A stretch of DNA of 64,000 nt from the NCBI GenBank assembly GCA_028751875.1, contig CM054134.1:68792089-68856088 (forward strand), in the 5' to 3' direction. The stretch is from Rapana venosa (Eukaryota > Mollusca > Gastropoda > Neogastropoda > Muricidae). Shown here piece after piece: positions 1 through 11,225 of the stretch. Position numbers and translations under genes: made by a program. The notes under the pieces are model-generated. The model did no database searches. It was given only the letters and a program-made list of their open reading frames with translations, and had not been told where the DNA came from. How positions within the stretch are numbered: position 1 is the stretch's first letter; each line of letters begins with the position of its first letter.

Positions 1-350
1 CGAAAAGTGGAATAGGGTTTTAACGTGTACACAAGATGTTCTGCGTGCATTCACACACGGGGCCTCGGTTTGTAGTCTCATCCGAAGGACTTTGACATTC
101 AGTTCGATTTTTTCCCCCGTCAAACTGTGAAGAAAGGGCGAGGTTGGGAATCGAACCCAGAACCTCACGGTTTATAATAATAATAATAATAATAATAATG
201 ATACATAGAATCTTTTAGCAGCTATATTTCTAAGACAAATCATGAGGCTTAGCATCATACTTCCTTACAACAGTGCATTGCACCCACATAACTTAAAACT
301 AAAACAAATTCAATGTGTGATTTACTTGTTGGCCGGAAACGTTAACCACC
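1..350 (-). mobile_element. SINE-A copy, cut by window edge and split by an insert
   Basis: The body matches the SINE-A copy at 1911-2240, including the GCGCAAGATGTTCTGCGTGC-like segment and the 'gaatcgaaccc' B-box complement. The tRNA-like head stops near 172 and resumes at about 322 (acttgttggc...ttaaccaccc), so the copy was interrupted by the element listed next. The 3' half lies beyond the left edge. Confidence 0.7.
172..322 (-). mobile_element. Nested insert with (ATT)n tail, family F-like
   Basis: About 150 bp splits the SINE head. On the minus strand it ends in an (ATT)n run, like the family F tails elsewhere, and the 'gatacatagaat..agctatattt' stretch is a diverged form of the F tail. 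Both borders carry 'ttta', compatible with a short target duplication. Confidence 0.5.
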
Positions 351-352
351 CT

Positions 353-884
353 TCCCTTGTACTTGAATTTGAATTTGACGAAATTGCAGGCTTATGGTGT
401 CTCCCTCTGTGATTCCACGGTGTAATGAGTGAGTCATTACATGTTCTGGGTGATCCCCCCTCCCCACCCCCCCACCCAAATTTAAGTTGGGAACAGCACC
501 AACAAACACAGGATCAGCTCTGGTTTCGGTCGAAGTAAAACCCTGATAAAAACTTAAACGGTCACTGCCAGGATTTTGCCACAAGCTTACTTCACGCAGA
601 GTCTAACATGAAGCTGAACGGGTCTGCTTGTCAAAACCATCGATCCTCTGAAGTCGGACTATGGCTGCCTATGTGGGGAGAGACTTGAAAAGAATCATAC
701 GTGTAAAGTTCTCAACCAGTGTGCACTGTTATTCTCACAGTGATTCCCAGTGGGGGATGAGTGAGTGGGTTAGGGTGCCTGTTGCGGTTGACTCTCCGGG
801 TGTTAAGCTGGGGAACGCGCAACAACATCAAAGCCATTGAGTTATGATGCTTGTTCATAAACTATGAGACTGACTGGGGGTCTA
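353..884. other. No gene; diverged SINE-related fragments
   Basis: No coding signal is seen. The stretches 405-500 and 640-790 (around 'gagtgagtcattacatgttc' and 'ctctgaagtcggacta') recur as an inverted, diverged copy at 8697-8850. They look like middle and 3' parts of an old SINE family related to SINE-B. Confidence 0.4.
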
Positions 885-1128
885 GAGGAAAGGCGGCATG
901 GGTTGAGGGGTTCCCCTCCCTAACAAGCAAACCTTGAGGTTCTGGGTTCGATTTCCGGCCTCTCTGTCCAGTTTGGCGGGAAAATCGAAGTGAATGTCAA
1001 GTTTTTCGGAGGAGGACATACTACAGTTGAAAATGGGAAAGAGCAGGGAGGTACCTCCCGAGCGTCCTGGCCAAATTGGTAGGTCCAGTTCTCAACTGTA
1101 TCCATGAAGTCGGAATGCAGCTACCTTA
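885..1128 (+). mobile_element. Diverged SINE with tRNA-like head
   Basis: The head reads tRNA-like, with 'gggttcgatttccgg' as B box near 943, followed by the 'cagtttggcgggaaaatcg' segment shared with the head region at 2123-2190. The end reads 'gaagtcggaatgcagctacc', the 3' motif of SINE-B. A 22-bp G run follows at 1131-1152. Confidence 0.5.
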
Positions 1129-1130
1129 TG

Positions 1131-1810
1131 GGGGGGGGGGGGGGGGGGGGGGTCAGTGTTGCATTTGCAAAAAAACACATTTAAAACCGCGGAACTCTAT
1201 CCGATGAATAGAAAAAGCAAACCACAATATAATTCAATAGAAAATTTAATATTATTGGACTTTGTAAAATTCTGCATGGAACATTTCGGACGTTATTGTC
1301 GTCGTTGTTGTTTTGTTATTGATAAAGTTTTATGTTTTAGTTTGAAATGCATATGTGTGCCCATTGAAAAGATTGAAAACAGAAACAAACACAAAAAACA
1401 AGATACAAACAAATCGTCTTTTCACACAAACAACAGTTCAGCACTTCGATGTATCAGACGTAAGCCTACAAAGGCTACTTGCTGCACAAAGTACAGATAA
1501 TCAATCACCATTTTCATTGTCAAGATAAGTTTGATAAATTACACAGACAGAATTTTACTTATATTTTGAAGTCGTGTGTAAGTTTCTACGAAGTTTATGT
1601 CCAGAAGCCATTTTTTTTCTGAATATTTGTTAGCAGTGCTGTACTTTCAATTTCATATTTGCATTTTAGTTCCTGTAGAAAAAAATACCTGTCAACAATT
1701 CGTTTCATGTTTTTTTCTAACTTATCTACAAAACAGTGAGCACACCACGAGTGTCCTACCTGCCTGGTCAATTCGTCCGTTTTTTTTTGTTTGTTAGGTT
1801 TTTGGGGGGT
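1131..1810. other. Poly-G run, then unassigned AT-rich DNA
   Basis: A G run at 1131-1152 is followed by AT-rich sequence. An open frame of 114 codons at 1156-1500 has no recognisable domain, repeats or start context, and I do not regard it as a gene. Confidence 0.5.
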
Positions 1811-1813
1811 CAT

Positions 1814-1852
<39 letters not shown>

Positions 1853-1910
1853 TATGGAATTTATATAGCACTGAATCTTGTAAAGCAACAAATCAAAGCG
1901 CTCAGATGAC
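1806..1910 (-). repeat. Family F tail with (ATT)n
   Basis: (AAT)n at about 1817-1851 is followed by 'atggaatttatatagc..tgaatcttgta' and 'aatcaaagcgctc'. Read on the minus strand, this is a short element tail ending in (ATT)n. The same tail occurs at 25127, 32370 (+), 36667, 41087 and, diverged, at 51245. Confidence 0.65.
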
Positions 1911-2240
1911 TTTTTTTTATATCGAGGATAATGGAACAAGCACTCATGTGCTTTTTTACATTCAGTCCCCGTGTGCATGCGGTTTTGTAAATTTTGTCGT
2001 CTGTTCCCATCGGCACACAATGGCCTACTCTTTCGAAAAGCGGAACAGGATTTAACGTGTGCGCAAGATGTTCTGCATGCGTTCGCACACGGGGCCTCGG
2101 TTTATAGTCTCATCCGAAGGACTTGGACATTCGGTTCGATTTTTTGGGGTCAAACTGGGAAGAAAGGGCGAGGCTGGGAATCGAACCCAGAAGCTCACGG
2201 TTTACTTGTTGGCAGGCAAACGTCTTAACCACCCTGCCTC
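1911..2240 (-). mobile_element. SINE-A, near full length, alternative head
   Basis: It runs from the 3' end 'tatatcgaggataatgg' at left to a tRNA-like head at right (complement of 'gaatcgaaccc' B box, then 'ttaaccaccctgcc'). The head differs from that of the copy at 19392, so at least two head subtypes share one body. It lies in the presumed intron just before the Ly6-type exon. Confidence 0.75.
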
Positions 2241-2349
2241 CTTCCTTCGTTTACATCACTTTGTTTTCTCTTGACGTTGGAGGACAAAGACTCTTTCTTC
2301 TTCTTAGTCTTTCCTTCTGACTATTTCCTTCACATTCCGATGGTTTCAG

Positions 2350-2616
2350 GTGGAGAAGGTGTCGGTGAAAGGAACGGGAGCCACCATCAGCATCACGCGG
2401 GCCTGTGCCGGAGAGTGCTACTACGGCTGCCGCGTCTTCGGCTACGGCGTGTCCAAACTGCGCTGCACGTCCTGCTGCAACTACACGCTGTGCAACACGG
2501 ACTCGGGCAGTTCCAGGCCGGTGTTATTACCAGGGCCTCCAACGCTGCAGACAAGCACGCTGACGTTTGTAGCTTTAGGGGTAGGACTTGCCGTGAGATG
2601 GACGAGTTCTTCTTGA
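2350..2616 (+). CDS. Ly6/uPAR (LU) domain protein, last coding exon
   Basis: This exon encodes the C-terminal half of a small three-finger (Ly6/uPAR) domain, followed by a likely GPI-attachment tail. A splice acceptor (pyrimidine-rich, then 'tttcag') ends at 2349, and the frame opens with Val-Glu-Lys. Cysteines fall at exon residues 19, 23, 27, 39, 42, 43 and 48, ending in the hallmark 'CCNYTLCN' (CC-x4-CN). After the domain, 'GSS' and Pro-rich residues lead to a hydrophobic run 'TLTFVALGVGLAV' and a short tail before TGA at 2614-2616. LU proteins of this kind are usually secreted or lipid-anchored at the cell surface. The signal peptide and first cysteines must lie in earlier exons; none was recognised at 1-2349, so the gene probably starts left of the window. 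The partner is unknown. GPI anchoring is inferred; a secreted form is possible. Confidence 0.75.
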   Translation: MEKVSVKGTGATISITRACAGECYYGCRVFGYGVSKLRCTSCCNYTLCNTDSGSSRPVLLPGPPTLQTSTLTFVALGVGLAVRWTSSS

Positions 2617-2690
2617 GAACACTCTTCCAAGGGCCGACAGACGAACCTCCCGAACCGTAGGGCTGGGATTGTCAGGTGGAAAAAGATCCC

Positions 2691-2905
2691 AAACGGATAG
2701 TTAGCTAACCTACAAGTAGGTCTCTAGTGGCTTCAGGTGTCAGCTAGCTTCAACCCTCCCAAATGGATAGTTAGCTAACCTACAAGTCGGTCTCTAGTGG
2801 CTTCAGGTGTCAGCTAGCTTCAACCCTCCCAAATGGATTGTTTAGTGACCCCAACTAACAAGTAGGTCTTGAGGCTTCTGGTTTTTGGCTAGTACAAACC
2901 CGCCC
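2691..2905 (+). repeat. 70-bp tandem duplication in likely 3' UTR
   Basis: Units at 2691-2760 and 2761-2830 differ at only about two positions (acgg/atgg and agtagg/agtcgg). A third, decayed unit continues to about 2905. The block starts 75 bp after the Ly6-type stop codon, so it is probably transcribed in the 3' UTR. 'tagttagctaac' inside the unit is near-palindromic. Confidence 0.85.
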
Positions 2906-3720
2906 TTCTGGAATCTGTCTTAGATGGACAACTTGCATCCTGCAACTAATCAACACTCAGTTTGAAGCTCGTGATGAAGATTGTGTGGCCGACGTAACCC
3001 TGCAAACCATGCTGTACAGCCCACGAGAGGAGCTGGAAAGGACTTGCCATTTTTTTTCTCAGATACGCATGACGGTGTAAAGCGGACGAGAGAAGTAGAA
3101 GAAGTTTGAAGCTTATGATCATGTTATGCGCTCGAGTGTGTGTCTTGTATATGTGTGCTTGAAGTCTCAGGGCTAGCTCGCAGCAGCCCTTACCTGGCAC
3201 TTCTGTCAAGCATTCCGTGTGGCAGTTCGTCCCTTTTCTCTCTGACAGGTCCGAACAAAAAACAAGTTCCAATGGTTCACCTGAACCGTAAGGTGGAAGA
3301 GGATCGTGTGTCAGCACCTGAAGTGGTGTAGGGGGAACATAGCACAGGAAAGCCAGGGAGAGCTGGACTGTAGATGATCCTAAAGACACCACCCCCTTTC
3401 TTAGCAAATGCTTCGACCTCTACTTCTTGACACTTATGAATTGGGGAGGGGGATCGGGGATGGAAAGGAGCGGAGGGAGGAGGAGGAATCGGCACCCGAG
3501 TGACAATGTTGGGGGATGATAGTGAAGAGGAGAAGGACGACCACCACTCTTCCGATAATCATGTTTTTATTTAATGTTTTTTTCTTGGGCGTCTATGAGG
3601 ATGTGGAAAAAAAATGTTGGACAGCATTTTAGATCTGAAGGAGATAGGAGAGGCTCTGTTAGAGAATGACAATCAAAGGAATAGAAGTGACCATTCGCAT
3701 GTCGCAATGCTTCTCTAGTC
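2906..3720. other. No gene recognised
   Basis: Mixed-composition sequence with a purine-rich stretch at 3440-3540. Open frames on both strands (for example 2946-3407 minus) lack domains and splice context. It may include the rest of the Ly6-type 3' UTR. Confidence 0.4.
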
Positions 3721-3732
3721 CTTTTTGGCTGT

Positions 3733-3733
3733 T

Positions 3734-3822
<89 letters not shown>

Positions 3823-4010
3823 TTATCTTCTTCTATCATCATCATCATCATCATTTCTCTTCTTCTATCATCATCATCATCATTTCTCTTCTTCTCTCAT
3901 CATCACCACCATCATCATTTCTCTTCTTTTCTTCTTCTTCTTCTTCTTCTTCTTCTTCTTCTTCTTCTTCTTCTTCTTCTTCTTCTTCTTCTTCTTCTTC
4001 TTCTTCTTCA
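3733..4010 (+). repeat. (ATC)n then (TTC)n trinucleotide block
   Basis: A nearly pure ATC run fills 3733-3822. Three interrupted segments separated by 'tttctcttctt' follow, then a pure TTC run at about 3926-4007. The repeated 'atcatcatttctcttcttct' junctions show a higher-order unit of about 35 bp inside the block. Confidence 0.95.
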
Positions 4011-4693
<683 letters not shown>

Positions 4694-5375
4694 AAAGCAT
4701 TTTCACTGCCTTCCCCGCCCTATTTTGTATAATATTGCATTGTTGTTATGTTGTTATGATAATTTTGTCATCTAGATGATAACCCAAAATATTACTAGAT
4801 ACTTCACGTGCTGACAAAGAAGCTGAAGAAAAAAGGTATGGCTTTGCTGGAATCTCACAACAGATGTACAACTCCCCACATTCACCAACTGATATCAATA
4901 TACTGTCACCCTGTTTGTCCATTCTGTAATGATGGTGAATAAAATGGAATTCATCTTCTTCTTTGCTGTCCTCATTCAAATGATGTTAGAAATCAATTGA
5001 CCCCTGCAAAATACTGCAGACAGCTCTCCTTGTTCAGATTTCTGTTGCAAATAGTGTCTACAATGAAACTGTGTGGAAAAAAGCCATTTATTTGTATAAA
5101 GCATTTAGAATTCGAAGTACACTGTGTAGCTAGTCATAGATGATAGTATCTGAGTGAAATGCCAATTGTTCCTTGTTTGAAATTATAACATCTTGTACAT
5201 ATTCCCCTTCACAGGGGGCTAAGCCTTTTGTTGAGTTTAACTATCTGAATCCAACTCCACATCCATCTTTAATAGCCCGTTGTCATGCATTCAGTCTGAC
5301 TGTCGTATCTCTGCCTCCTTCAGTTCTTTCCTTCCTCCTTATCTTTCACTTGTTTGGAGTCGACCTCTCTTGACT
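4694..5375. other. No gene recognised; AATAAA at 4938
   Basis: AT-rich, mostly unique-looking sequence. A lone AATAAA on the plus strand at 4938-4943 could serve as a polyadenylation signal, but nothing ties it to the Ly6-type gene 2.3 kb upstream. Confidence 0.35.
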
Positions 5376-5540
5376 TGACTTGACTTGACTTGACTTGACT
5401 TTGTCCTTGAGGAGCTAACTGTCAGAGCACTGCGTTAATATTTCAGGCAGTGCCTCGTGGTTCAGTTGATTCTGACGGAGCCCATCCCTCTCCCAGTTAC
5501 AGGGTGCATGCTGGGTATGCTCGTGTCATCCGTGTCCCTG
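5376..5540 (-). mobile_element. SINE-B-related 3' part with (TTGAC)n
   Basis: (TTGAC)5 is followed by 'gaggagct', 'gcagtgcctcgtgg' and 'gtgcatgctgggtatgctcg'. The last motif recurs at 36095 and 58765 in the same order and orientation. Confidence 0.55.
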
Positions 5541-5562
5541 ATCACAGCTGCTCTGTCTTCTT

Positions 5563-5780
5563 CTCAGAAAAATGCAACGTGTTCTGCAACACACCCAGGA
5601 CCTCAGTTCATAATCTCATCTAAAAGACTTGCAGGGGGACTAGAGTCAGTATCGATGTTAACTCCAAGGGAAACATCCTCTTGGGCAAAGAGAGTTCAGC
5701 CAGGACTTGAACATGCGCTTTGAATGACCATCAGAAAATAAGGACAGTCCATGAACCACTAGGCTAATCAGCCCCTCTGT
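5563..5780 (-). mobile_element. Old SINE-A copy
   Basis: Diverged but collinear with SINE-A: 'gttctgcaacacacccagg', 'tcataatctcatct', 'gatgttaactccaaggg', then 'gaaccactaggctaatc' (head complement). Confidence 0.6.
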
Positions 5781-5789
5781 CCTGAGACA

Positions 5790-5845
5790 GATTGGTGCTT
5801 ATTCATTATCATCGAAATAAAAGAATTTGATTTGATTTGATTTGA
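5790..5845 (+). repeat. SINE-A 3' tail fragment with (TTTGA)n
   Basis: 'gcttattcattatcatcgaa' matches the SINE-A 3' end and leads into a short TTTGA run. Confidence 0.5.
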
Positions 5846-6541
5846 AACAGAAAAGGTAAACCTTTAAAATACATTCCACCAAGCGCCTTCCTGCAGTGAG
5901 GCATATTCATGGTACCACTTGGCACTGTAGGAACAGGAAACGTCTTCCTGGCGTTGAAAACCGCGTCAATATGCACCATGCCATTGATTTTAAGTTCAGC
6001 TGAAACAGTCGCCTCCCATAACATCCCGAAACAAGCACAATATTGAATAGGCTAAACCATGATGGATATTGATCATTTTCTTTTTTTTTTTATTGAAAAA
6101 AGGTTAAAAGTTGAGTGGTATTTGGAAAGGTGTGGGTTATTTGAACGTGTGAGAACCGGTGAAGCTGAAGAAAAGATCGATTTCCTTTAATTATTTAGAG
6201 GAGTGTTTCACACAAGGCTGGTTTATTAAACAAAAGTAATGATTAAAATAAACCTTACCAATATCTTCGCTGGAATTGCTGCCAGAATGTCCTTCATATG
6301 ATTTTCATACTGAAATTAACACTTGTCTTCCAGGGAAATCTGTGAAAGTACGGATATTAATGTCGAATTATCGGTTAACGTTTGAAACATTGTGCAACAC
6401 TGGAAAGTACAATCCAACATAATCCCTTACCTTGCAAATTCCACGAATTCAGCACGAGAAGAAATTTAGAATGATGAATCGGTAGAACATAATTATCGTA
6501 GAGCATTAGCGCCACATTGTGTGAGCTTTTTAATTCTTATA

Positions 6542-6572
<31 letters not shown>

Positions 6573-6970
6573 GGGGGGTATTTTAAGTATCAACTGAAGT
6601 AGTCTGCATTCAATGGTAGCTGACAGCAAACCCAAACACCATAGCAACCATGATCAACAACAGGAGATGAAATGGTTGAACAATTTATAGATCAAAGTCA
6701 AGTTCTAATTCAGTCCCGTAACTGTGTGAAATCAACACGACAGACCACTCGACTATAATTGGGTCTGCAAAATCAACACGATATCTCGCGTGTTGTTATG
6801 TCATTGAGCAGAGGAAATTGTCGTCTGCGTGATGTTTGATTCTATCAAGTGAGTGCAATTTTCGACGGAAATGAAACAGTACACAGACACCAAGTGTGAA
6901 AACTAGGTATGCAGCAGGTTACTAGTTTGCTATGGATGTAGGTTAATGGATTTTGAAGTGGGGAAAGAAA
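5846..6970. other. No gene; T/G homopolymers at 6545-6578
   Basis: AT-rich sequence without recognised exons or repeats, except a T run followed by a G run at 6545-6578. Nothing else is supported. Confidence 0.4.
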
Positions 6971-6971
6971 C

Positions 6972-7006
<35 letters not shown>

Positions 7007-7138
7007 ATTATTATTACTATTACTATTATATTGTTGTTGTTATTATTATTATTATATTATTATTATTATTAGTAGTAGTAGTATTATTATATCATTATTA
7101 TTACTATTATTAGTATTGTTATTATTATTATTATTCAT
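6971..7138 (+). repeat. (GAT)n / (ATT)n trinucleotides
   Basis: A pure ATG/GAT run at 6972-7006 passes into impure ATT/ACT/GTT triplets to about 7135. Confidence 0.9.
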
Positions 7139-7149
7139 CTTGTTTCGTT

Positions 7150-7325
7150 CCTGGGCTAGCTAGAGTTCCGAGGTTCAACAATGGAGAGATTTTAGCGTAT
7201 GTGACCGTCCCCTCCCCCCCCCCCCCCCCCCCCCCCCCCTCCCATCCACACACACACCACCATTTAGGTAGCTGCTATCCGTCTTCTTCGGGAATTGTGT
7301 CTAACCACGACACATCTGTGCGTCC
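7150..7325 (-). mobile_element. SINE-B 3' part with internal poly-C
   Basis: 'ctagagttccgaggttcaac', 'gagattttagcgtatg' and then 'tttaggtagc' are the reverse complement of the SINE-B end at 15787-15905. A C run of about 30 at 7207-7239 interrupts it. Confidence 0.55.
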
Positions 7326-7582
7326 GTTTTTGTTTGTTTGTTTTTGGAAATCTGTTCATACCGGCTTACAATGGAACGGGTTTTGAACGTGTACGCAAAA
7401 TATTCTGCGTGCCTTCGCACACGGAGCCTCGGGTTATAGTCTTATCCAAAGGACTTTGACATTCAGTTCGATATTTTCGTCAACCTTGGGGAAAAAAAGA
7501 GAGAGTTTGGGAATCGAGCCCAGAACCTCATGATTTACTTCTTTTGAAGGTGAAGGTTTTAACCCTCCTGCCACCCTCCGTC
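7318..7582 (-). mobile_element. SINE-A copy, alternative head
   Basis: Collinear with 2020-2240: 'aatggaacggg', 'ttctgcgtgccttcgcacac', 'gaatcgagcccagaacctca', ending 'ttttaaccctcctgcc'. The 3' part is missing. Confidence 0.7.
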
Positions 7583-7680
7583 TTAAACATTATTAGAACA
7601 TGGATTATTTGATATAAAACTATCTATGCCAGTGATAAGTATGAATGCATGAAGACATGTTGAAAAGCTGGAAGCCACAT

Positions 7681-7742
<62 letters not shown>

Positions 7743-7772
7743 AAGAGAGAGAGGAGAGAGAGAGAGAGAGAG
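7681..7772 (+). repeat. (GA)n tract
   Basis: About 90 bp of GA dinucleotides with scattered GG interruptions. Confidence 0.95.
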
Positions 7773-8021
7773 GGGAAAAGTGTGGTGTGTGTGCACGTGT
7801 GGAATATTTCATAAGATTCATTATATTACAATTATTTTCATCAGATATATATACATGTACCGAAAACAAATAGCAGTCACATAAAATAATAAAATAAACC
7901 CACAGATGTTTCATCACATTCATGTACGAGGGTCTATAACAAAAATGTTTTGGGAAAAAATAAGTACATTTTCAGAAGATTTATGTAGCAACACATGTTT
8001 TGCCAGTTTGACGCTAAGCAC

Positions 8022-8022
8022 G

Positions 8023-8068
<46 letters not shown>

Positions 8069-8420
8069 CCTTCAGATGAGACCATAAACTTGCGCACATG
8101 TTAAAACCTGTTCCATTTTTCGGAAGAGTAGGCCATTGTGTGGTGGTGGGAATGGATGACAAAATGTACAAGGATGTAAAAAAACCCACAGTGCTTATTC
8201 CTTTATTCTCGATAAAAAGAATAAAAAACAACAACACCCACACACCCACACCCCACATACACACACACACGCGCGCGCGCGCGCACACGCACACACACAC
8301 ACGCGCGCACGCACGCACACACACACCAACACGCACACGCGCGTGCCCCACGCACACACACACAGACAGACACACAGACACAAGACACAGACACACAACA
8401 CACACACACACACACACACG
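8022..8420 (+). repeat. CA/CG tracts around a SINE-A fragment
   Basis: (CA)n at 8026-8064, then a SINE-A 3' half on the plus strand at 8065-8230 ('gtccttcagatgagaccat' to 'ttattctcgataaaaagaat'), then impure CA/CG repeats at 8238-8420. These include a (CG)n core at about 8270-8284. Confidence 0.8.
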
Positions 8421-8524
8421 TTATCACCCCGAAGCGGGCAAGGACAATAAAGTGTATGCACCCTTACTTAACCTGCTTGTCTCATCCATCACTCAAAACG
8501 TTTTTTTAAAATTATATATTTATT

Positions 8525-8850
8525 TATTATATTCTTTTATTTCGAGGAAAATGGAATAAGCAATCGTGTGCTTTTTTTTTACATCCAGCCCCCGTGTGTA
8601 TGCAGTTTTGTAAACTTTGTCATCCACTCCCACCGGCACACAATGGCCTACTCCTCCGAAAAGCGGAACGGGTTTGTTGTATCCCCAGCTTTTCAACCTG
8701 GGATCACCCAGAACATGCACTCTGACTCACTCATCCCATCTGGGAATGACTGTGAGATAAGGAGTAAACGGGATAATAAGTTTGCGTGTATTCATGACTC
8801 TTTTCAAGTACCTCGCCATATAGGCAGCTGTACTCCGACTTCAGAGGATT
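8525..8850 (-). mobile_element. SINE-A 3' half joined to another SINE fragment
   Basis: 8525-8690 is SINE-A from its 3' end to 'aagcggaacggg'. From 8697 the sequence switches to the fragment family seen at 405-790 ('acccagaacatgcactctga' to 'actccgacttcagagga'), which suggests a chimera or insertion junction at about 8691. Confidence 0.6.
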
Positions 8851-8934
8851 TTTTCCTTTAAAGGAGAGTGCAGGTTGTTTATGTTAAGAGCTTGTCATGG
8901 CTGAAGGCAATCTCAACACAACGTTTATTTATTT

Positions 8935-9040
8935 TCATTTATTTATTTATTCTTTTATATCGAGAATAATGGAATAAGCACTCATGTGCTTTTTTACATC
9001 CAGTCCCCGTGTGTATGCGGTTTTGTAAATTTTTTCATTT
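8935..9040 (-). mobile_element. SINE-A 3' end fragment
   Basis: A short (TTTA)n run, then 'tatcgagaataatggaataa', 'ccagtccccgtgtgtatgcg' and 'ttttgtaaat'. It stops before the central part. Confidence 0.7.
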
Positions 9041-9149
9041 GTTTTTTTACAACATAACAACGTTCTAGTGTAGTCCTTGACACTTAGCTGACATCAATAA
9101 ATGACACAGCTTTTGGCCTGAGCCAGGAACGAGGTTTTACTTATCTATT

Positions 9150-9380
9150 TTAATTTTATTTTATCCTTTTATATGGAGGATAATGGAATAAGCACTTATG
9201 TGCTGTTTTACACCTAGTCCCCGTGTGTATGCTGTTTTGTAAATTCTGTCATCTGTTCCCACCGGTACACAGTGGCGTACTCTTACGATTAGCGGAACAG
9301 GATTTAACGTGTGCGCAAGATGTTCTGCGGTGCGTTCGCACACCGGGGACCTTGGTTTATAGTCTCATCCGAAGGACTAG
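9150..9380 (-). mobile_element. SINE-A copy, head missing
   Basis: From 'tatggaggataatgg' to 'tagtctcatccgaaggacta'. The tRNA-like head is absent at right. Confidence 0.75.
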
Positions 9381-9477
9381 AGAGCAGGTGATACTTTTAT
9401 GAGCTGAAGCCCACAGGATAAAACCTCAACTGTTTAACAGACCACCCCGATAATCAATGTTTGTGACTATGGCCTTG

Positions 9478-9548
<71 letters not shown>
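9478..9548 (+). repeat. (GT)n tract
   Basis: About 70 bp of nearly pure GT dinucleotides. Confidence 0.97.
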
Positions 9549-9549
<1 letters not shown>

Positions 9550-9633
9550 CCCGATCTCAAGCAATATTAATGATCGATTTTCCTCTTATTGGTAATCGGA
9601 GAAACTTGACTTGCAGTGACCTTTCACGGATCA

Positions 9634-9954
9634 GAGAGAGGGGGGAGAGAGAGAGAGAGAGAGGAGAGAGGGGAGAGAGAGAGAGAGGGGAGAGAGGAGA
9701 GGAGAGAGAGAGGAGAGGGGAGAGAGAGAGAGGGAAGAGAGAGGAGAGAGAGAGAGAGAGAGAGGAGAGAGGAGAGAGAGGAGAGAGGAGGGGGAGGGGG
9801 GAGAGAGGAGAGAGAGAGAGAGAGAGGAGGGGGGGGGAGAGAGAGAGGGGGGATTTTGTATTACGCTTGGGCTTATTCCTTTTAGTCTGCTTGTTCATCT
9901 GTCTCAATAGACTAGTCTTTCTCTCTCTCTCTCCTCTTCTCTTCTTCTTTCTCT

Positions 9955-10014
<60 letters not shown>

Positions 10015-10024
10015 TTCGCTCTCT
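9634..10024 (+). repeat. (GA)n block facing (CT)n block
   Basis: GA/GGA repeats fill 9634-9853. After about 65 bp, CT/TTC repeats fill 9919-10024. The two blocks are reverse complements, so a long fold-back is possible. Confidence 0.9.
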
Positions 10025-10734
10025 CATGCAAGCTGTAAAAAAAGGGCAAGGACTATAATCAATGTAAATTTTTTTTTATATTAAATGTAAGAATCTGTTA
10101 TTCTCGAAATAAAGAATTGTACAGTGTCTTGTACTCCTTGTCCCTGTCTCTCTCCCTCCCTCCTACCCCTCTATCTCTCTCTCTCTGACTCCCCACTCAC
10201 CCCCCCTCCCCCCTTCCCCCCTCCCCTCCAGCCTCCCCACAACTGCCCTCCCCTTCTCTGGTTTTGTTTTCGTTGCTACTACAAAACTGATCGATGGCCC
10301 ATTCGGTTTTTAGTGTTCCGGAATAATCAAAGAAACGATCCGGTTCTCAGTGAGAAATCAATGAACGACCCCGGCACAATGCCGCGACTGATGGTGGGCC
10401 GGGTCTGGATCATTTTTCTTCTGCGTTCAGAGGCGGGATCCTGGGTTTGACGCTAGATCCTGAAAATCCCCACACGTTACCTTTGAGGTCTGGAGCGAAA
10501 CACACGAAGAGGAACAAACACAACATAATACGATGAGGTGATCACAACTGTTAAAGGGTAAAAAGGTCGTGATAAAGAAAGCAAGCAAGCAACCAACCAT
10601 CTAACCAACCAACCAACCAACCAAAACCTTACCAGTATCCACCCATCCAATAAACCCCAAAACTGAAGCTGTGTCGCCGTCGCCGACTCTTTATTTGCTT
10701 GAATTGAAATCGCTGTGATGTGTACAGATAGCAA
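10025..10734. other. No gene; CT-rich stretch and short (CCAA)n
   Basis: Pyrimidine-rich sequence at 10139-10260 and 'accaaccaaccaaccaacc' near 10600-10622. No exon is recognised. Confidence 0.4.
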
Positions 10735-10960
10735 GCGTCCCCACCTTCTGGAAGTTGTTTGCTAGGAATTCCCTCTTTTCTATCCCTCTCTTCGTTTCTG
10801 CCTTGTTCCTTTTCTTCATGTCATCTCCTTCTTTTCTATTTTCTACCTTTTTCTTCTTCTCCTGGCTCTTTTTCAAGACTTAAAATGTAACAATGAATTG
10901 TCTACCCACACCGAAGTCCGATGCGCGGGGTCTGACTAGCCAGGTGCTTTAACGACAGCG
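10735..10960 (-). mobile_element. Family E copy
   Basis: Reverse complement of the 3' two-thirds of family E (see 59575): 'ccaccttctggaagt', 'aattccctcttttctatccc', 'gtttctgccttgttcc', 'ttctattttctacc', ending near 'cgaagtccgatgcgc'. Confidence 0.65.
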
Positions 10961-11017
10961 CGACGCATTTTGGCTGATATACTATGACAGGCAACAGAAA
11001 ATAGTGTCTGAGCTTTT

Positions 11018-11108
11018 GACGATGACGACGACGACGACGACAAAGAAGAAGAAGAAGAAGAAGGAGAAGGAGGAGGAGGAGGAGGAGGAGTTGGAGGAGG
11101 AGGAGGAG
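11018..11108 (+). repeat. (GAC)n(GAA)n(GGA)n trinucleotides
   Basis: Three consecutive purine-rich triplet blocks with sharp borders. Confidence 0.9.
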
Positions 11109-11225
11109 AAATTGCTGTGCAGACTTTGTAAGATCTAAATTGTAGATAAAGGATTAATGTTGATCTTGATGGACCCATTCGGGAATGAATCATTTCCTCA
11201 GCAAAGACCAGCTTGTTCATGATTA

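Noticed and set aside
1156..1500. 114-residue Lys/Cys-rich frame
   Set aside because: AT-rich, no domain, no splice or promoter context, no homology recognised.
6446..6459. Resemblance to a cDNA cloning adapter (gaattcagcacgag); weaker at 61249
   Set aside because: One mismatch to the adapter and no change of sequence character at the site; probably chance.
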